A stretch of DNA of 64,000 bases from Bacteroidota bacterium (GCA_018267825.1 JAFDXR010000001.1:877-64876); one strand, 5' to 3'; positions 38,708 through 48,070 are shown, counted from the first letter of the stretch. Translations and numbers: made by a program. The notes: generated by a model not told the origin, from the letters alone.

Positions 38708-40066
38708 ATGAAATTTATTATCTCATTCGCTTTTATTCTGGGGACTTTTATTACCCAGGCACAAACCAGTGCTCCTTTCGCCGATGTGGATGCGCTGCTG
38801 GGTACAGGCTCTATGATTGATGCCATGACAGCTCTGCGCCAATTGAAAGAAAACCACCTGCAGGATACCGGCAATGCCGAATACTGGCTGCGTTATTCAA
38901 AAGCCTCATACATATTCTATAAATACGATGATGCCAAATGGGCTATTCAGAAAGCCATTAGCCTGAGCCCGAAGCAGGGCAAATACTATTACGAAAAAGG
39001 GCTCCTGTACAACCGCATCAATGAACTGGATACGGCGCTCAGTGCCCTCGAAAAGGCAACCGGCCTTGAAAAGAACGGAGAATACTATTACTGGAAGGGC
39101 ATTGTGAATCAGCAGCTCCGGCGCGATTCAGCAGCCAGGGCCGATTATGAAAAAACACTGGCATTGAAATTTGAAACTGCCGAGTTATATAATAACCTGT
39201 CGATCCTGCTTTCGGACGAAGGCCGTTATAAAGAAGCCCTCGACCGGATCAACAGCGCGATACGTTTGAATACTGCCTATGGTCCGGCCTATTCGGCCAG
39301 GGCGCGCATTTGCTTCTTTTTAATCCAGGTGGATTCTACCTGCGCAGACCGCAACAGAGCACTGGCAATGGGTTACAAAAAAACCTTCAATCTGCCGGAC
39401 AGCATCTGCAGCGGGCCACAAAAACAAAAAATACAATATGCAACGGAAATCCTGGCAACAAATAAGTTTTATGAACCGGCCATTACAGGTTTTAATAAAC
39501 TGATCGAAATGCCCGATCCAAAATCAGATTATTACCTGAACCGCGGTTATTGCTATTACCAGCTTAAAGACTATAAGCATGCCGAAGAAGATTATATGCA
39601 GGCCCTCACCTACCCCGATGCTGCCAAAGACCTGTTGTATGATAATCTGAGCCTGTTGTATTTTGATCAGAATAATTTTGTGAAATCGCTCGAATACACC
39701 AATAAACGGATTGACCTGGATCCAAAAAACCATGTGGCCTACCTGGACCGTGGCCTCTGTTACCGGAAGATGAAACAATACAAAGAGGCCGAAGCTGATT
39801 ATAATAAATCATTGGAACTGAAACCCGATTTTTTCAGGGCATTCGGGTATCGCTCTTTCCTTTACCTGGAGCTTGGCCAATATCAGAAATCGTTTGATGA
39901 TGCGAGCAAATCGGTGGAAATAAATCCCAAATACGACTATGGCTACCTGGTGCTGGCACAGGCCAAACAAAAGCTGGGTATGACCGATTATTGCATCGAT
40001 CTGTTTAAGGCCAAACAGAATGGAAGTCATGAAGCCGATGCGGCTATTATGGAGATGTGTAAATAA
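38708..40066 (+). CDS. Secreted tetratricopeptide-repeat protein
   Basis: The protein has 452 residues with a signal peptide (MKFIISFAFILGTFITQAQ). At least nine TPR units follow (for example AEYWLRYSKASYIFYKYDDA, AELYNNLSILLSDEGRYKEA, HVAYLDRGLCYRKMKQYKEA, YGYLVLAQAKQKLGM). No other domain is present. It is likely a periplasmic protein-interaction scaffold. It is a single-gene plus-strand unit that ends 5 bp before the stop of the convergent gene. Confidence 0.87.
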   Translation: MKFIISFAFILGTFITQAQTSAPFADVDALLGTGSMIDAMTALRQLKENHLQDTGNAEYWLRYSKASYIFYKYDDAKWAIQKAISLSPKQGKYYYEKGLLYNRINELDTALSALEKATGLEKNGEYYYWKGIVNQQLRRDSAARADYEKTLALKFETAELYNNLSILLSDEGRYKEALDRINSAIRLNTAYGPAYSARARICFFLIQVDSTCADRNRALAMGYKKTFNLPDSICSGPQKQKIQYATEILATNKFYEPAITGFNKLIEMPDPKSDYYLNRGYCYYQLKDYKHAEEDYMQALTYPDAAKDLLYDNLSLLYFDQNNFVKSLEYTNKRIDLDPKNHVAYLDRGLCYRKMKQYKEAEADYNKSLELKPDFFRAFGYRSFLYLELGQYQKSFDDASKSVEINPKYDYGYLVLAQAKQKLGMTDYCIDLFKAKQNGSHEADAAIMEMCK

Positions 40067-40071
40067 TCTGC

Positions 40072-41262
40072 CTATTTCTTCATGGGTGTCGATACCTGCA
40101 TGTTGCTGATGAAATAAAAGCCATCGCAAACCAGTTTCCAGTCGGCATACTTTGAGCCATACAGCTGGTTCGTCTCTGTGCCGTTAACCACACAAGGCTG
40201 CAGGTATTTGGTTACAACAAAGGCTTTACTGTATTTTTCTGCGAGTGATTTTTCGAGGGTGTTTCCGGCCCTGTCAGCATGATAACTGTCGCCCGCCCAA
40301 AGTGTGGAGCCATGATCGTAGATAAACGATATGGTAAATAATTTTTCATGAAGAGACTCCCTGAGAAAATCGCCTGTTTTATAAAAGTCCTTTGAGCCTT
40401 CCTTCTGCTTTTGTTTATACAGCATGACCTGATTGGTGCATATATGTTCTGTAGCCGCCCATACAATCACTTTTTCACCGGCATAGCTATGGTTTAGCAA
40501 CCACAGAAGGTTATCTGCCATGTATTGATCTCGTATATAGTTTGCTTTCATGATATCCTTTTCCCACGATGCTCTGGCATACCCATACATCGACACCAAT
40601 ACCTGGTTCCAGAATGAATCGTGTTCTTGCAGCGTGTCTGTTTGTTCCAGTATAAGCGCATTTAAAATCATCAGACATTCCTTTTGGTCTTTTTTAGGGA
40701 TAAGCGTTGCACTTGTACCATAATGCTCACAGAGTACACGGAGCGTCTCCCTGAAGTCGGATGCAGGCTTTAACGCTTCTATTTTAGATGCATAGATAGA
40801 GCAAACAGAATCCTCAATATGATAGCGATTCCGGTAATACTGGCAATCAAACCCGGAAAGAATCATTTTCCCGGCCTTCATAAAGCGAAAAAGCGCCTGT
40901 GTTTCATTTACATTTTTCCAGATACTGAACAAATTGCCCGTTAATGAATCTGTGATGAAATGATTCCGGTTCATCAGCTCCATTTGCACAAAAGACGATT
41001 CAAATAAAATCACCCTGAAACCAAGTTTATCGTGCAGGTATTTGATGAGAGACGTTTTTTCCTGAAACGTACTGCCATCGCCATGAGAAATTTCGCCAAG
41101 CGCCACCACACGTTTGCCTTCCAGTAACGTATCAAGGAAATTATAAGGCTCAGATGCAGTGGTGTCAATAGCATACATTGCCGGAGCCTGCGCAGGCAAC
41201 GGACATGAGAGACCGCTTAAAAAGAATATTAGAATTATAAAAATCCGGGAATGATTCTTCAT
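40072..41262 (-). CDS. Secreted erythromycin-esterase-family (EreA/EreB-like) hydrolase
   Basis: From the ATG at 41262 the protein has 396 residues, with a signal peptide (NHSRIFIILIFFLSGLSC; Cys20 could be a lipobox). It has the family catalytic pattern LGEISHG (Glu57, His60), FESS (Glu88, 31 residues later as in EreB), the RDQYMADNLLWLL helix (~244-256) and WAATEHI (His273). The fold is used for macrolide lactone hydrolysis in EreA/EreB, but many family members have other, unknown substrates, so resistance should not be assumed. It lies 20 bp downstream of the arylsulfotransferase-like gene. A longer frame to 41346 overlaps that gene and hides the signal peptide. Confidence 0.8.
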   Translation of the reverse strand: MKNHSRIFIILIFFLSGLSCPLPAQAPAMYAIDTTASEPYNFLDTLLEGKRVVALGEISHGDGSTFQEKTSLIKYLHDKLGFRVILFESSFVQMELMNRNHFITDSLTGNLFSIWKNVNETQALFRFMKAGKMILSGFDCQYYRNRYHIEDSVCSIYASKIEALKPASDFRETLRVLCEHYGTSATLIPKKDQKECLMILNALILEQTDTLQEHDSFWNQVLVSMYGYARASWEKDIMKANYIRDQYMADNLLWLLNHSYAGEKVIVWAATEHICTNQVMLYKQKQKEGSKDFYKTGDFLRESLHEKLFTISFIYDHGSTLWAGDSYHADRAGNTLEKSLAEKYSKAFVVTKYLQPCVVNGTETNQLYGSKYADWKLVCDGFYFISNMQVSTPMKK

Positions 41263-41282
41263 ACGTATTGATCCTATAAACG

Positions 41283-42872
41283 TTATTGTTTCACCAGCTT
41301 TCTCACCTGCCCGTTTATATGAACCATATATAAACCGGGAGTCCACAACGATGCATCCACTATGGTTTCCTGTCCTGAAGCATTTGTTTCACTATAAATG
41401 CATTTACCGAAAATATCAAAAATCCGGAACTCTGTTTCCTTCGCAGGATTTGCTGCCCATGTTATATGAACCTGATCTGTTACGGGATTTGGAACTATTA
41501 AAAAAGCCTGTTCATTGTCAAATGCTTCAACACCGAGGAACTGGCAGGGATTGGAAACATTGCTCACCGTATATGACGGCGAATAAATAAACCCACCCTG
41601 CCCTTTTGGAACTCTTACCGAATAATTGCCTGTGGCGCTTACTGCAATCGTTTGTGTAGTAGCACCTGTATTCCACAGGTAAGATGTATGACCGGAACCG
41701 GCATCCAGATAAGCCTGTCCGCCACCCGTATAACAACTGATCTGCGGACGTTTGAGATCCCAAGGCAATGTGAGATAATTAAAACTCCTATAGGATCGCA
41801 GGGTATCGCTGAAAACAACCTCAAATACTTTTGATCCGACTGCATCCACCACATTGAAAATCCGGTTGAGATTATACATAATTCCATAATCTACCAGTGT
41901 ATTTCCATTTGACAGGCGTTGCACACTGCCCATGGCGCTGCTGTATGTAGTAGCATTCTCCGTATAACTCCAGGTAAGTGTAGCCGTGAGAGATGTCTCA
42001 TTCAGCTGGTATTCCTTGCCACGGGCTGCATGCACGGGCGGGCCCGCACTGCCATCGTCAAAAAGCGTAATATGGCCATTGGCAATACGCCGAATATCAT
42101 GTTGTCCCTGGAACATGGAAGGATCATTGGTAAAGGTAAACTGATTGGCGTTTCCGCCGAGACGCCATATAATGCTGCTGTCGCTGCGTTTTATTTTTGT
42201 GATCTCATTGAAGTGCCTTACAGAAAGCAGATAGTTACCGTCTGCATCAAGCTCCAGGGCATTGGCATGATTCCAGTCGACATTACTTGTACTGCCGAGC
42301 CACATAGGGTCTACATCGGTAAAACTATAGTGGTCTTTACAATGCCATTCAAACACCACATTTTTGGCCGGATCGAGCTCCTGAATCACATTGCACCTTA
42401 CCGTTGCCGTGCTGCTACCAGGATTTGAACCATTAAATATGTGATATGAACTTAAATCCATCGTCACATTTTCATAACCAAGCAGCAGGTAGTTTCCGTT
42501 GGGGAGTATCTGTAACTCATGCCCATCGAATAAAACGCCATTCTCTGTGGTTACCGAATCTTTCACTGTAAATGTGCTATCCATAACATAATACTTACCC
42601 TGGCGGTTATAGGTAATCATACCATTGGGCTGAATTTTAAATTCTGTTGTTCCGGAAAGTTTTCTGTAGTAAACAACATTTCCGTCCTTATCGAGAATAA
42701 GATGGGTGGGAACAATGGTACTGGTTCCGGCGGTAATTTTCATAGGCGTAAGGAAATAGTAACCGGCCGATTGCGGTGTGTTGATTGTTACTGAATAAGC
42801 GGGAACTGCCTGGGCTTGTGCATCAATACTAAAACAAACACTCAGAAAAAGGAAAAATAATTGTTTCAACAT
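41283..42872 (-). CDS. Arylsulfotransferase (ASST)-like secreted protein with T9SS tail
   Basis: From the ATG at 42872 the protein has 529 residues and a signal peptide (MLKQLFFLFLSVCFSIDAQA); an ATG at 42881 is an alternative. It matches the ASST-type beta-propeller: LILDKDGNVVYYRKL (~60-75), FDGHELQILPNGNYLLLGYE, DWNHANALELDADGNYLLSV, QHDIRRIANGHITLFDDG and RLSNGNTLVDYG. The repeated H-x-x-x-x-x-x-x-NGN motifs and conserved histidines fit this family. The C-terminal ~75 residues form a T9SS sorting domain (VPNPVTDQVHITW, GLYMVHINGQVRKLVKQ). Sulfotransfer activity is inferred from the family only. Confidence 0.85.
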   Translation of the reverse strand: MLKQLFFLFLSVCFSIDAQAQAVPAYSVTINTPQSAGYYFLTPMKITAGTSTIVPTHLILDKDGNVVYYRKLSGTTEFKIQPNGMITYNRQGKYYVMDSTFTVKDSVTTENGVLFDGHELQILPNGNYLLLGYENVTMDLSSYHIFNGSNPGSSTATVRCNVIQELDPAKNVVFEWHCKDHYSFTDVDPMWLGSTSNVDWNHANALELDADGNYLLSVRHFNEITKIKRSDSSIIWRLGGNANQFTFTNDPSMFQGQHDIRRIANGHITLFDDGSAGPPVHAARGKEYQLNETSLTATLTWSYTENATTYSSAMGSVQRLSNGNTLVDYGIMYNLNRIFNVVDAVGSKVFEVVFSDTLRSYRSFNYLTLPWDLKRPQISCYTGGGQAYLDAGSGHTSYLWNTGATTQTIAVSATGNYSVRVPKGQGGFIYSPSYTVSNVSNPCQFLGVEAFDNEQAFLIVPNPVTDQVHITWAANPAKETEFRIFDIFGKCIYSETNASGQETIVDASLWTPGLYMVHINGQVRKLVKQ

Positions 42873-43041
42873 ACACTTCATTTAATTACTAAAGATAACC
42901 AATGATGGGGTCATTGTGGTATTTTCAACAGAAAAGGTTTCTCCGAAGTATATTAGGAGTATGACTTTGCAGAACGCTCATCATGAGCGGGACTTATGGA
43001 TAAAGTGCTCACAACAGCATTTGTTTCAGGTGATATAAAAT

Positions 43042-43073
43042 AAAAAATCCTACGCAGTGCGTAGGATTTTTTT
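43042..43073. terminator. Bidirectional Rho-independent terminator at island left edge
   Basis: The perfect stem ATCCTACGCA / TGCGTAGGAT is flanked by an A6 run on one side and a T7 run on the other, so it can stop transcription from either strand. It would shield the core genes from leftward transcription out of the island. Confidence 0.85.
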
Positions 43074-43252
43074 GTAGCGGCAGTTTGCGAGAGTTCGAAG
43101 CGATTTTTAGCCGATTTTCTGGGTATTAAAAGGCACTTATTCGGGTATTAGCCCACGCAGCCTTCATAGCCCGACAAAAGCCAAGAAAGAGGCATTTGTG
43201 GGGCTTTTTTAATCCCGATCAGACCCGTCATTTTGATGTTTTGACAGCTCCT

Positions 43253-43270
43253 GAACCGTCAAGACGGTTC
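43253..43270. repeat. Perfect 8-bp palindrome GAACCGTC-AA-GACGGTTC
   Basis: The inverted repeat is ~90 bp upstream of the small coiled-coil ORF and could be an operator. It has no T-tract. No second copy was noticed in the window. Confidence 0.5.
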
Positions 43271-43358
43271 TGTGTGCATAAAAACGTCCAAATTTCCAAG
43301 TTATTTATTTCGGGTAATCGACTTGCGTGTTCCAAAAGCTGTACGGTACTTAGACCCA

Positions 43359-43595
43359 ATGGCTAAATTCCGGCAAACAAAAGAAGATCTTGAAAGGCGA
43401 TGTTATGCCCAACTAGCCTATCTTGAGGTTTTAGGCCGGAGGGTTCAACTGCTGGAAAAGCAAAATGAACTCTTACTGAAATACAACCACAAACTTATTG
43501 AGGAACTCGGCGACCGGACTCCTCCAATTCCCTATAAGATCAGCCGTAAGAAAACCAGTAAGGATACTTGGGACGGATTGGCGGCTGAGGATTGA
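43359..43595 (+). CDS. Small coiled-coil protein
   Basis: The ATG at 43359 gives 78 residues (MAKFRQTKEDLERRCYAQLA...). The centre is a predicted helix or coiled coil (LEVLGRRVQLLEKQNELLLK) and the C-terminus is polar (KISRKKTSKDTWDGLAAED). A longer frame from 43272 would add a basic segment with no visible support. The family is not recognised. It is the only plus-strand gene at the left end of the island, converging on the STAND gene with an 81 bp gap, and may be an island regulatory or DNA-binding protein. Confidence 0.5.
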   Translation: MAKFRQTKEDLERRCYAQLAYLEVLGRRVQLLEKQNELLLKYNHKLIEELGDRTPPIPYKISRKKTSKDTWDGLAAED

Positions 43596-43676
43596 AGTAT
43601 CATTTAATGGCGTTTTGACATTTAGGTTTCCTAATGATCATGACTAGTCTGAGAACTCGTATCTATCGGTTCAACT

Positions 43677-46600
43677 TTAAATCACTTCGAAATGGATAAG
43701 CCAGCGCTTTCGGTCGTCCTGAATCTTAACGTCGTCTTCGAAAGCAGCTACAACTATTTGAAGACAGAGCTGGTAGTTATTGTCTGCCGAGGCAGGAATT
43801 TCTTTGAGCTGTTTAAGTTTCTCATTGATTTCGTCCTTACTGCCGACAAAGTTGTTTTTTAAGATACTTTCGCAGACCGCTTTTAGAAATGGCAAGCAAA
43901 TGTATTTTTTGATAGCACCAAATCTATCAAACGTATTTGCGAAGTGTGGATAGATGTTTAGAAGATCATTCATGGCGCTTACTTCCTTATGTTTATAAAA
44001 GATCAGTCCCAATAAGCTAACAGCGTGAAGTGTTCGTCGTGTTTTAGAATGACTGTTACCGAAGTCAATAATTTCCTGTCTACTCAACTTTCTCTTCAAT
44101 ACCCCATCGCATATAAAGTACAAGAGATGCCAGAGCTCTTTATCTGACGCGTCTTCGATATAGTTGTAGAGCAGCTTCAGAAATTTTTCCTGGAGCTGGT
44201 TGGCATTTTCGGTATTACTGATCTTATGGAGAAGTACATCCATAAACATTGGAATAATCGCTGTATCGACCGTAGTGTCCTCAGCCCGGTTCCAGTCTTC
44301 GCTTGGCTTTTCTTTCAATACTTCGGCAATGGAACTATTTTTAAAGCCCTCGTATTTCTGAGGTGAATCACCCTTCAGATGGGTACTGAGTGCAGCGAAT
44401 AACAAATGAGATTCGAACGCTTCATCGTATTTGCCATTAACCAACGAGTATTCCAAGCACATTGTCGATACCATCAAAAGGATATCATCCTTTCCGTTTT
44501 TACGAGCCAGGTCAAAAGCTCTGACTGCCCAAGAATAGGCTTGAGTAATTTCGTCAACGCCCTCAGCAAAAAGCGCCATTTCAGAAAGTAGGATGGGATC
44601 ATTGGTGATTTTGTAGAGATCAGACAAATCACTTTTCTGAAACAAAAACATCCCTTGAAACGGCTTGGTGAAATCTTCGCCCCCGGTTTTTGGAACTACA
44701 CCATGTGCAAGTACGTTACTATAGTATCCGACAACATGTGCGGACAGCACATAGTATTTTATCCATTCCGTCTTTGGGTAAAAAACGTCATCTTTAGCGA
44801 ACACCTTTTCTTTCACTGAAAACAATCGATTTACAGCGTTCTTAAAGTAGGAATACGCATCGGCGTAATTTTGATTCTTATAACACGCAATTGAACATTC
44901 GCAGAGAGCAAGAATACAGTCCAGCTCGTGATAGTCCTGTTTAGCCTCAGCAAGCTCAACTGCTTGCTTACAATAAACCTGGGCTGAACTAGAGTCTACA
45001 TCACTGGTTGATACAGCTGCATACAACAACGTTTCGACAAAATTCACTTGATCTACTGCCTGAAACGCAACAGCCTCCGTTAAGTACTTCCGTCCCTTTT
45101 CAGGCTCTTTGTTATTCCAGTACAGTTTACCTAACACATCCGTTATAATGAACTTTGATATAGGATTAGTAAAAGATGCAAGTACTTCGTCCGCAAGTTT
45201 TTGCGCATTGTCAGGCGCACTCTGCTCAGTGAACAAATTCTCAACTAACGCTCGGGTGGCCAATGCTTCTAAAACCTCCCTTTTTGACTTCCTGAATCGT
45301 TCTATTAATTTACAATAGAGTTCGACGATCTCTTCATTTTTTACTCCGGTGTGTTTAAATCGAGATATGGTATGACAAATACCTGTAACAGCAATTTCCG
45401 AAATGTCATTTTCAAAAATGTCTTTAGCGAATAATGCTTCAAATTGATCCCCAATAGCCAACCATTTTCGGATTTCCTCTGGTCTTGAAAGCAACACTGT
45501 AGGAAGCCAAAGAATATTTGTCAAATTGTCTATTCCTACTGCATCTTTGTGTCCTTGTGGTAGCCCCGTCCACATCTTTGCCACTTCATCGATATGATAC
45601 CAAAACCGATCGAGATTAGACTTATCAAAATTCGCTAGTATTGTGAAGTGTATAAGTACTTTCTCCGTCTCTGAAAGACCGTCCTCCAATAGGTATTGCT
45701 CCAATTGTGAAAGCAAAAATGGAACTTTTTCCTTCTTTTCCCGAGAAAGGCGCAGCTGCTCCCCACGAAGATAACTTCTAAGAACTACTGGCATCCGCAT
45801 AGGAATATCAGCTTCCGACCAGTAATCCAAAAATCCCCATTCCGAAATGTTTTTTACATCCTCTTGTGTTTTTACCGACTGATAAATGCTTAGCAATATA
45901 CCTCCGGCACTCAGATAGTCTTGACCTTGTAAGAAAGACACAATAGAACGGGAAGCTGTAATTGGGTCAATTTTTTTACCCTTTATTAGATTACTCGCAA
46001 CGGCAAGGTGAGTATTTTTGAAAACTTCTGCGCTTAGATTTTTTTTGCCGAGATCGTAAATAAGAGGAGACACCTGGTACAATTTGGTTCTATGTTCTTG
46101 AACCCAGGTGTTTAATATGTCTGTAAGCCGCTCGTTTGGGTAAGAGATCACAGCCTCAACGGAACATATGTTTTGTACTTCTTCAAAAGTGAAAGGCCAA
46201 TGAAACAAACTCATCCTATATAATAGTTCTCTTGACTGTTCATTGGTTATAAACCTATTGATCGATTTTTGTGCATCATCTAACACATCATTCTTAAAGT
46301 TCTTATTGAAGAACACTTCAAACAACTCCCCTGAATCCCTACCCCAATTAATTCTCTGTAGGTCTCTAATTACCGCGCCCACGAGTCTTGGATTTTTATC
46401 AGTTACAGCCGAGATCAATGGCACATAAGCGGCGAGAGACTTGTCACCGCCAGCATTTATTATATACTCAATGATTTCATCATCGGAAAACCTCAGATCG
46501 TTGTACTCCACAAATGTTTTTTCATCAATTTGATCTTTAACAAAATGTGGAACAGTGAAATTTGAAGTTGAAAGTAATTTACAGCCATTTGTAAGAGCAT

Positions 46601-47954
46601 TTTTGATATTGACTATCGTCTGAGCTAGAGTCGAGTCTTTGACCAGTTCAGGCAAGTCATTCAATATGATTATGGAATCTTTTGGCAATTTGAGCACCAC
46701 GGTTTTGATCCAAGAAATTTTGTCCCGGTGAATAGGTTCACTGGAGATATATTCAAGGAACTTCAATAAAATTATGGCGGCCTTGTCTGGCTCGGTCAAA
46801 TAAGGCCTCAATTCCAACCAATAGTGTTTTGCATATTGTTGTGAAACCAATGCTGCTAATTGAGACTTCCCGGTACCATTAATTCCCTGAAAACTTATCC
46901 AGTCGTATTTAGAACATAGCAATAACACTTCTTTCACCTTTATTTCACGTGTCGACCCGTTCCTGATGCCCGGTGGCGGTTCAGTAGACAGGTTGTTAAG
47001 TGCAAGTTCAAAGACCGAATCCGACTTTGCCAATACTGCGAAATCTTGCGCCAGTTCTTTTATGCTTGTGGATGCTCCCTCCATTTTTGCTTCTAGAGAA
47101 GCTACCCGTTCGTTTATTTCGTTTGCAAGCGCAACAACACTTTCGAATAGCTTTTGATCCGTCGCGGACAGCGCGGGCAGTTTAATTTCAGATTGTAGAT
47201 CGGCTAAAGTAAGTTGTTTCAGCCCTTTGTTTGTGAGAAGTTTGAAAACATAAAGAAATAACCTTGGGTAAACCGATGCGGCATGGCTCGCATCGGTTAC
47301 ATACCGCTTAACAGTAAGAGCTTTCTCTATTGCCGCAGATAGTCCTTTTGCGTCCTCATTCTTCAGACTCCATTCGAATGTGTGCAGAAAATCTGCGAAG
47401 CCTGCTGGGGCATCTAAAAATGCTTTGAAACTAGTTAATTGATCAATGTCTTCTTGCTTTCCTTTTTTTTGGATCAGATCATCGATCTGTTCTTGATACT
47501 TTTTCGCAAGGTGCTTTTTAATTATTAGAACATCAGGGGTTTTATCATCAGCGTCTGCATTTTGGAAGAGGCTTGTCCAGACTTTTATAGCTGCTTCGCC
47601 AGTTTGCTGGAAGATAGCCGGACGTTCAATGCCGTAGTCTGAGTTGGTAACAAATCTAAAAAGAAGATTTTGACCTGAATTGTTCTGTCTTTGAATGTGA
47701 AAGTTCAACAATGTCTCTAAGACAGTTTCGTTGTTTAAGGTAACGTTAGTTTCTCTATACTTAATTTGTTCTAATTCGCGCGAGACCTCTAGTTTCGTTA
47801 GGTCACGATTAACAATGTCGATATCTTCCCCCCGTTCTAGCTGGAGTACAGTATTCTCATCCAATTGAAGCCATCTAAGGATAGTTAAATCGACCTGATA
47901 TACGTAACCTCGTATTGTGCTCCAAGCATCTCTATTTGCAATTTCTTTAAACAT
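43677..47954 (-). CDS. STAND-type NTPase with N-terminal Cap4/DUF4297-like nuclease (Avs-like antiphage protein)
   Basis: The protein has 1425 residues. The N-terminus matches the DUF4297/Cap4 PD-(D/E)xK-type nuclease: GYVYQ (16-20), acidic cluster LERGEDIDIV (Glu40, Glu43, Asp44, Asp46) and EQIKYRE (Gln63, Lys65). The P-loop is FQGINGTGKS (357-364 core) and Walker B is IIILND (428-433). A winged-helix-like region and a long alpha-helical TPR-like C-terminus (~650-1425) follow. This order (nuclease, STAND ATPase, repeat sensor) is that of Avs/NLR-like proteins that recognise a phage protein and then cut DNA. The target is unknown. Cap4 itself is activated by cyclic oligonucleotides, but no CD-NTase gene is present here. 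The ATG at 47954 follows the upstream small ORF by 6 bp. Confidence 0.8.
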   Translation of the reverse strand: MFKEIANRDAWSTIRGYVYQVDLTILRWLQLDENTVLQLERGEDIDIVNRDLTKLEVSRELEQIKYRETNVTLNNETVLETLLNFHIQRQNNSGQNLLFRFVTNSDYGIERPAIFQQTGEAAIKVWTSLFQNADADDKTPDVLIIKKHLAKKYQEQIDDLIQKKGKQEDIDQLTSFKAFLDAPAGFADFLHTFEWSLKNEDAKGLSAAIEKALTVKRYVTDASHAASVYPRLFLYVFKLLTNKGLKQLTLADLQSEIKLPALSATDQKLFESVVALANEINERVASLEAKMEGASTSIKELAQDFAVLAKSDSVFELALNNLSTEPPPGIRNGSTREIKVKEVLLLCSKYDWISFQGINGTGKSQLAALVSQQYAKHYWLELRPYLTEPDKAAIILLKFLEYISSEPIHRDKISWIKTVVLKLPKDSIIILNDLPELVKDSTLAQTIVNIKNALTNGCKLLSTSNFTVPHFVKDQIDEKTFVEYNDLRFSDDEIIEYIINAGGDKSLAAYVPLISAVTDKNPRLVGAVIRDLQRINWGRDSGELFEVFFNKNFKNDVLDDAQKSINRFITNEQSRELLYRMSLFHWPFTFEEVQNICSVEAVISYPNERLTDILNTWVQEHRTKLYQVSPLIYDLGKKNLSAEVFKNTHLAVASNLIKGKKIDPITASRSIVSFLQGQDYLSAGGILLSIYQSVKTQEDVKNISEWGFLDYWSEADIPMRMPVVLRSYLRGEQLRLSREKKEKVPFLLSQLEQYLLEDGLSETEKVLIHFTILANFDKSNLDRFWYHIDEVAKMWTGLPQGHKDAVGIDNLTNILWLPTVLLSRPEEIRKWLAIGDQFEALFAKDIFENDISEIAVTGICHTISRFKHTGVKNEEIVELYCKLIERFRKSKREVLEALATRALVENLFTEQSAPDNAQKLADEVLASFTNPISKFIITDVLGKLYWNNKEPEKGRKYLTEAVAFQAVDQVNFVETLLYAAVSTSDVDSSSAQVYCKQAVELAEAKQDYHELDCILALCECSIACYKNQNYADAYSYFKNAVNRLFSVKEKVFAKDDVFYPKTEWIKYYVLSAHVVGYYSNVLAHGVVPKTGGEDFTKPFQGMFLFQKSDLSDLYKITNDPILLSEMALFAEGVDEITQAYSWAVRAFDLARKNGKDDILLMVSTMCLEYSLVNGKYDEAFESHLLFAALSTHLKGDSPQKYEGFKNSSIAEVLKEKPSEDWNRAEDTTVDTAIIPMFMDVLLHKISNTENANQLQEKFLKLLYNYIEDASDKELWHLLYFICDGVLKRKLSRQEIIDFGNSHSKTRRTLHAVSLLGLIFYKHKEVSAMNDLLNIYPHFANTFDRFGAIKKYICLPFLKAVCESILKNNFVGSKDEINEKLKQLKEIPASADNNYQLCLQIVVAAFEDDVKIQDDRKRWLIHFEVI

Positions 47955-47960
47955 TACAGC

Positions 47961-48062
47961 TTAATATTTTTTGATGAAGCGTCTCTCTTTGCTTAGGCAT
48001 AAATATTGCTCGGTAATTTGACCGTTTTCACCTAAGCCTCCGTTTTCTTTACCCTTGTTCAT
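47961..48062 (-). CDS. Possible 33-residue protein between the SMC-like and STAND genes
   Basis: An ATG at 48060-48062 opens a 33-codon frame ending with TAA at 47961-47963. The peptide starts MNKGKENGGLGENGQITEQY and ends in a basic stretch (SKERRFIKKY). It fits the gap exactly: 8 bp after the SMC-like stop and 6 bp before the STAND start, with AAGGTAGGA-like purines upstream of its ATG. That spacing supports translation but it could be chance. No family is recognised. Confidence 0.4.
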   Translation of the reverse strand: MNKGKENGGLGENGQITEQYLCLSKERRFIKKY

Positions 48063-48070
48063 AACTATTC

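Larger units (their letters stand above)
42873..43358. other. Gene-free left flank of the island
   Basis: About 480 bp without a credible gene. It holds a small hairpin CGCTCA-TCA-TGAGCG (42975-42989), a strong terminator-type stem-loop (43042-43073), a tRNA/tmRNA-3'-end-like fragment on the minus strand (43074-43105) and a perfect palindrome (43253-43270). The promoter of the arylsulfotransferase-like gene should also lie at the left end. The island probably begins in this stretch. Confidence 0.5.

Noticed and set aside
40072-41262. A macrolide resistance gene
   Set aside because: The family match is real, but the signal peptide, core-genome position and lack of mobile flanks make a resistance role unlikely.
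43074-43450. A complete tRNA or tmRNA gene at the left edge
   Set aside because: Only a 3'-end-like fragment is visible; no matching acceptor or D-arm was found upstream on the same strand.
43677-47954. A CBASS operon, suggested by the Cap4-like nuclease
   Set aside because: No CD-NTase, Cap2/Cap3 or other CBASS gene is present; the P-loop and helical C-terminus fit a STAND protein.
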